The position numbers and the translations under genes were made by a program. 64,000 nt of DNA from Asterias amurensis (taxonomy: Eukaryota; Echinodermata; Asteroidea; Forcipulatida; Asteriidae): contig NC_092662.1 of the NCBI RefSeq assembly GCF_032118995.1, positions 16,939,701 through 17,003,700 on the forward strand, read 5' to 3'. This document shows, piece by piece, positions 58,201-64,000 of this stretch. Below the pieces are notes generated by a model. The model searched no databases, had not been told where the DNA came from, and saw only the letters and a list, made by a program, of their open reading frames with translations. How positions within the stretch are numbered: position 1 is the stretch's first letter; each line of letters begins with the position of its first letter.

Positions 58201-59540
58201 GAGTTGGTTATGTCGAATGTGCATGCATTTTGGCATGGGTATCGTTGCAGTATAGCACTTCGTTTAATTGTGTAATGTGATTCTCGTGATGAACCGAATC
58301 GAGTAATGTAAGCCGATGCATTTACTGAGATGGGTTTACCGTTCGTCATAATCTATCCTTGGACAGTGTGGACCACCATTCGTAGAGATCAAATGCAGTC
58401 GTACAGATGAGACGCACATTCTCAAGCAACATTTTAGAAAATAAACATAATCAGAGAACATACACTCCAATGAATGCAATTTCGTGGTGTCCCACTCAAC
58501 GTAGTTATTGAATTACCTCTAGTTGTTGCGTTACATCTTTCTGGGGCACAAAGAACTGCCGAAGCGGTGGTATTGACTGACCTTGCCCGTAATCAACTCG
58601 CTTCTTGTGCTGAGTGATGATTCGGCAACCTACGAGTTCTTTTTGGATGCATCCATGAGTTTTCCCGTACATTCCATTGAGAGAATTATTACATAGTTCT
58701 TACAACACAGTGCAAATTATTGCTCTGTTTGGACATCAGTTTATTGGAAAAACAGAACCTTCAAAGTTATGCTTACAAACAAGTGACAATAGCACACATA
58801 AACTAGTCCCAACTGCATGGGCTTTCCCAAGGGTTTTCCTTCACGTCTAAAACAAAAAGTTGGTGTGATGTTTCCACTAGGGTGCTTTACCGGCTGTAGA
58901 TTTAATGAAGACTCTTCTGACGCCCCGTTGAGCGGTAACACAAGGCCATTTTTATGGTTTAATCATTTCACATATGCTTTTATTTCCCCCTGCGGATCTA
59001 ATCAAATCAAACTGAATGATATTTTGTCATTTCTGTCGGCACTCCAAAACAAATAAAACCAAGTGATATTTCGCGGAACGTCCTCATATTTCTCTTGAAT
59101 TGTCCATCTTAATAAATGCAAGCCCCTTTCCGCAGCGTGATTCGTGTGTTAATAATAACGGCAATGACCGACCGACATAACCATATCTGTCATCAATATC
59201 CGGGCATAAAACTACGGAAATAGTTCTGTCGTCCTAATGCTGTCCGTTTCTTGTCAGTTGTTGATGCTCCGTGGGGTAGCGGCCCCACGGCGTGCTGTGG
59301 TGTGGTCAGTCAGTCACCTTTGATTTGTCTTATCACTGAGTGTGAGATGGTCGAGTGGACTGGGTCAGCAACACGCGCCAATAATATTCCCAAGGTGTAG
59401 AAATCGATCTGGCTTCGACGTCTAGGTACAAGACAAGTCAATCCCATTGGACTTGTAATAGTTTTAATTTGCATAATTATTGAATTTGCAGCTAAGCTTT
59501 TAAGAAGGTGTGCTACTAAAATGAAGGAGATCGATAAGAG
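55277..59540. other. Region downstream of ABHD16A: one SINE, otherwise nothing recognised
   Basis: A type S4 SINE lies at about 55320-55460 (B box GGTTCGAATCCC). From 55.5 to 59.5 kb I see no exon or RNA gene. Several short frames on both strands (for example 56725-56919 minus, with GCCATGGC start context) have no recognisable product. The 57.0-59.4 kb part is less AT-rich than its surroundings, so conserved non-coding sequence is possible. Confidence 0.4.
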
Positions 59541-59559
59541 TCAATGGCGTAGCGTTCGG

Positions 59560-59945
59560 GACTACCCGAAGCTGCGTGCTTCTTGACCATAAACTATACG
59601 CAACATAAAACAAATGGTTTAACCGTTTATGGTCAACTAAAGTAATTCAATTATTCGACTCTGCAGGTGTTTTCTTGACCAAGTTATTAATACACTTGGG
59701 TTACTCTTTGAGGCTTAACAGATCCCCATGTGGGTGTATAATTCGAAGCTGGGTGCTTCTTGACAGCGGAATGTTCTTGGCTATGCACTATATACACAAC
59801 GTGGAACACTTTAGTGTAAACTGCCTTAACCGTTTATTTTCAACTAAAATAATTCAAACTCCGATTATGCCCACGTGTTTTTCCTGATGGATTACTCTTT
59901 GAGCTTTAGCAGATCCCCAGGTGCGCGGGTATAATTCGATCTGCG
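59560..59945. repeat. Diverged tandem duplication, about 180 bp unit
   Basis: GAAGCTGCGTGCTTCTTGAC (about 59569) recurs as GAAGCTGGGTGCTTCTTGAC (about 59744). GTTTATGGTCAACTAAAGTA recurs as GTTTATTTTCAACTAAAATA. GGTTACTCTTTGAGGCTT (about 59698) recurs as GGATTACTCTTTGAGCTT (about 59887). Two copies with moderate divergence. Confidence 0.8.
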
Positions 59946-61890
59946 TCCATCATTGATTCCCTCTCCAATCTGAAAGGCCTTCTACTACTCCTCGAGTACT
60001 ACTAAACCTGCTCTTATTAAAACAATAGAAGCGACACAAAGTCAATAGCCAGGAGACCGTCATGCGTTTTCCTTCCCCTTTGTGACTCAGTTTGTGTGTT
60101 TAAGCTACTGAAGTAGGACAAGCACAACAATATTTAAAGGTTCCGATCGAAATCACAACCCATGATTGGGTATTGGAAGGAAATGGTCGCTGAAAAGAAA
60201 ATTGACAGTACATTTCAATAATTGCATTAGGGCAACAGATAATTGGATGCCTTGCGATTACCCCAACAGCGTCCTATACCAGAACACACTATTTTTATTT
60301 CAACGGTTTTTAGTTATTATTGCTCACATAAATCTATGTATAGTATGCAAATTTTAATTTCAAGAGGTTATTTATTTTTTGCAACCATGGTTTTCCACAT
60401 GACCTCATCTCAAACAAAATGCAAATTAATCAGGGCTATTTTTAAAGCATTTTATCACTAAGATATTTTAAGGGGGTGTCTATTTTGTTTCATGTGATAA
60501 ACAAAGTTGACACCTGCACCTGCTATGTGAGTTCTCGGAAAATGAGACATAAATGTGCCTATATTCAAATAGACGAGTGATGTTTCGTTTATTTTTATGG
60601 ACAAATCATGCCTCAGTCCAGACTGTGCCAACAATCGTGTTTGATTTCAGTTGCAGGATTCGTTTATACAAAGACAAACACACGAACTAGAAATAATTCA
60701 GTTGGTTTACATCAAGTGAGTATATTTAGCTTTCATTCAAGTCACGAGGATCGGTGAATAATGTTGATTGGAATCACTGTGTTAATTTGGCTCGCACGCT
60801 GAACAGGTGTTTAAAGTCAATTATCAGAATGCAGTGACCAGAAGACATCAGCATAAATAACTACTTTGGTAATTGCAAATTATAAAACTGATATATGGGG
60901 ATTGAAAACGAAATGAAAAGCATAAACCATGGTTTCATTTTATATATATAAGCTGATTAAAAAATGCAAAACATGCCTATGTTTGAAATATTTCTGCTAA
61001 GCAAAACTAAACAGGATATCATCTATACCTTGTTTACATGTTAAATGATATTAAAGCTGCTAACCTTATTCTGGCAAGCATCGTTTTGTTGTGCTTAGCA
61101 ACTCTTTGTGTTGAAGCAGCTCTATAAAATGAGGCCAAGTTATCGGGAAACACCATTATTTGTAGGAATGAACAAAGACACAGTGTGTATAAAACGTGTG
61201 AAATATTGTAGTGGCTAATAGCTGAGTATTGGGCAGTTACTACATGTACCTGGCCTGTAAAAATGGTAAAGACCACAGGAAATTTAGAGCCATGGGATAC
61301 TGGCATTAACAGCTATACCGCCCTTTCGGCCACACATCACATCCGACGCAGCATCCAACGCCCGAAAGATTAAAGCCTCAAATCGACCTGTTCTGCTTCT
61401 TTCTTGTTTGTTATTTTTACAACCCGCACTGGGATCGGGTGATTTCTTATTATTGAGTTCTGAACGTGTACAATATTGTTTTTGTTTATACTCTACATGC
61501 GACCTGAAGGCATTCCGGAAGCATTTTTGGACAGTGAACCTATTTCCCTGAAGGAGCAAAATTTAGCATGTAGATATATGCACATAATAGTTATCATTGC
61601 AGGAGGCATTATTTCTTGATCGTCTCGTGGTTTGGACAACCCGACCTATATATCTGTCTAGCATAAGACCTATCATTTGGCAGACTTGGTTTGACTTACC
61701 AAGTACTTTTTGTGATGCATTCATCTATTTACCCATAGCACAACTCGCAAACCAATATAGAGTTACATCTCACCTATCCTGTTGGCCATTGTAAGCCAAA
61801 ATGGCGCAAAGTATGATTGACTCCCCAAAAGTGGAAATCGCTGGCGCTAATGATTGTCCACACAACCACAACAAACAAAATAGTCAATAC
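59946..61890. other. Intergenic, nothing recognised except a decayed family D copy
   Basis: A family D fragment lies at about 60992-61136 (GCTTAGCAACTC, GAAGCAGCTCTATAAAATGA). A frame at 61284-61559 on the minus strand has no family match I can name. Confidence 0.45.
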
Positions 61891-62234
61891 TTAAAGGCAG
61901 TGGACACTATTGGTAATTACTCAAAATATTTATTGGCATAAAACCTTTCTTGGGGACGAGTAATGGGGAAAGGTTGATGGTATAAAACATTGTGAGAAAC
62001 GGCTCCCTCTGAAGTGCCATAGTTTTCGAGAAAGAAGTTATTTTCCACGAGTTTGATTTCGAGACCTCAGGTTTAAAACTTGACGTCTCGAAATCAACCA
62101 TCTAAACGCACACATCGTGTGACAAGGGTGTTTTTTCCTCAAATTTTCACAGGTTTGTTATTTTATGCATATGTTGAGATACACCAAGTGAAGGCTAGTC
62201 TTTGACAATTACCAATAGTGTCCACTGTCTTTAA
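61891..62234 (-). mobile_element. TTAA family A element, short copy
   Basis: 344 bp, with TTAA at both ends. Compared with 13812-14199 it lacks about 40 bp around the TTCTTTCATTATTATCTCGC block. Confidence 0.85.
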
Positions 62235-64000
62235 ACCATGAAATTTGTAACAGTATTGAAGTACATGTTTGACTTGATGTGATGATAAACTATTTGATTC
62301 ATTATTTATCTTTCATTCGTATTGTGCATGGAGTAGTATGCCCTATACGCCTATATATCATTTCATTTAATTTCATTTCAAAAGCAGAGTGAAGTGCTCT
62401 CTTTGGATGAAAGCATAATGCTCAAATTGATTCCACACCTTGAAAGCTAGCTGCGCCTCGCTTGGGTTGCACCACGAACTATAACGATCGATGTATAATT
62501 AAATAGGTAAGACTGTGTAAGTCTCGCGTGTGTTGAACGTCGAGCCGCGTTAAAGTGCGTGAGTTTGTTTCCTTCACACATTTAAGAAATGTAAGTGGGA
62601 ACCCAAGATATCCAAAAATGTTGGACGTGCTATGATTTTATGGTCCATTTAACTTTTCTAGAATTACCAAGCTATGGTTTGAAACAGCGGTATGTGTTCA
62701 AGAAGTACCTATTGTAGCGATATCTTTGATCCGCACCGGCAATTAACTACGGCACCTGTCGGTTTTCCCTGCGAATTAGGCGAGGTGTGAAGTATTCACA
62801 GTGTACATCACTTGGCATTTTCAATTACGTCGCCTACAATTATTATGCTAGACACATTTCACAAACATTTTCTTCTTACCTTGCATTATGTATTGTGAGA
62901 CAGTCAATAGTTTGGGTGTGTTTGATTTGTATTGCCAGTGTGTTCAAACAAGGTCTTTATTGTTTTAACTATTTATAAATGTTTGCGGTTCACAGACTGT
63001 CCATTTAGAAAATGATTTGCTACACCGAGCTAGCTCTCGAGTCCAAGGTGAAACGCATCCATACGGGGGCCTTGGATGGGTTCGAACATCCACGAACCCG
63101 ACTGTGTCCTTGTTCCAAAGTATCTTGGTGCGCCAAACTCAGGAAGGGAGAGCCGGAAAAGTATAAACAAAGTCAAATTAATTTGCATAATTTACGATTA
63201 TGAAATTCAGCGGCTACATGGTGCTATCACGTTAACATTTAAAATTCGAAAATAAATCCGCTGTGAAATATTAAAAAAATGTGGTACTCGTTTGTTGCAG
63301 TAAGTTTAATAACAAAGACATCATAAACAACAGCCGGCATTCAGTACTAATGGAAAACATACCTTCGGGCTGCTCAGTATGCACAGATTCTGAAGCAAAC
63401 AATAATGAAATACAGTTACTATGTACAACTTGGTATAATGTGGTTCTGTTTTGCAATGCCCAGAAGTTCATCCATTCTGGCGAAAAATTAGCATTAGTTT
63501 AATACCATCCCTAGAATTAGGTGGCATAATGTGATTAACTAAAACAATTTCTTGTTTTATTGGATTACGCAGTGCTGGAGTACTGAGGGGTTTGCACGCA
63601 ATAAAATGGAGTTCTTGCTGTTAATGGTCTGCCTTTATATTAATATTCTAAGCAAGTATTTATAACTTTATTTATTTATGTCTTAAAAACCGATGGTGAA
63701 TCAAAAGTGCATGGCACTGTTACCCGCCGGCTTGAAGATGTAGGCTTAGGTATCTTAAAGAGAAGAGGACGAGGACAATGTTTAGCTGTGTGAGGAAACC
63801 AATAAGATGTGGTGAAGGAAAGGAAAGAAAACAAATTTACTTGCACCGTGGCACAACCAGAGGGAGCTTTAACTGAACATTCATAACAGCGATGTTTTGC
63901 AGCCAAAGGCATTACTTTAAAGGTAAGCTCATACATTGGTAACCTACTTTAATTTTTTTTACCAAAAACAAGTTGCTTTGGTAAAAAGCACTGCAGTTAT
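62235..64000. other. Right edge: no gene supported
   Basis: Short frames (62787-62978, 63012-63203, 63281-63502 plus; 63676-63936 minus) show no domain, consistent splice context or codon bias. No repeat family of the window was recognised. Confidence 0.4.

Noticed and set aside
58817-59056. Plus-strand frame with LGCFTGCRFNED, considered as a small cystine-loop peptide hormone
   Set aside because: No signal peptide, no dibasic cleavage sites around the loop and no upstream exon. A chance frame is more likely.
61284-61559. Minus-strand frame with QKCFRNAFRSHVEYKQKQ, considered as a GPCR tail exon
   Set aside because: No transmembrane segment or NPxxY upstream, and the apparent exon lacks a good donor.

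Overview
The window is animal nuclear DNA: intron-rich genes with GT-AG junctions, AT-rich introns, many tRNA-headed SINE copies and short inverted-repeat (MITE-like) elements. The gene content (a urate oxidase gene, secreted fibrinogen-related lectins) and the style of repeats fit an echinoderm, probably a sea star. The species call is inference; no sequence search was possible.

Six protein genes can be built exon by exon. From left to right: (1) the 5' five exons of a lysosomal serine peptidase of the DPP7 (dipeptidyl peptidase 2) type, minus strand, 335-3326, running off the left edge; (2) urate oxidase (UOX), plus, 7164-10423; (3) SNAPIN, a BLOC-1/BORC subunit, minus, 14860-18509; (4) a secreted protein with two complete tandem fibrinogen-related (FReD) domains, plus, 19900-24062; (5) a single-FReD secreted paralogue, minus, 25869-28164, tail to tail with gene 4; (6) ABHD16A, a membrane serine lipase, plus, 29639-54212, in 19 coding exons with a 14.5-kb last intron. 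Reading frame and splice phase close at every junction of all six models.

The remaining sequence is mostly repeats. Two families of roughly 350-390 bp (six full and three full copies) and a 393-bp near-perfect palindrome all sit on TTAA target sites and begin TTAAAG, which suggests small non-autonomous elements mobilised by one type of transposase. A fourth foldback family (GCTTAGCA-rich ends), a fifth (TTAGGACTAGTCC ends), at least three SINE types, a 32-bp minisatellite and a 116-bp tandem repeat fill introns and intergenic space. Two nested insertions give relative ages. No retroviral or other capsid- or envelope-bearing element was recognised.

Functionally the genes are mostly unrelated neighbours: lysosomal/peroxisomal metabolism (DPP7, UOX), lysosome and vesicle trafficking (SNAPIN), phospholipid metabolism (ABHD16A) and a small innate-immune-type lectin cluster (genes 4 and 5). 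The points most worth a second look are the two-FReD architecture made by duplicating a three-exon module, the urate oxidase C-terminus with no peroxisomal signal, a perfectly bounded 9-nt candidate microexon in UOX, and possible antisense exons inside the giant ABHD16A intron. The right-hand 9.8 kb (54213-64000) holds no gene I can support.
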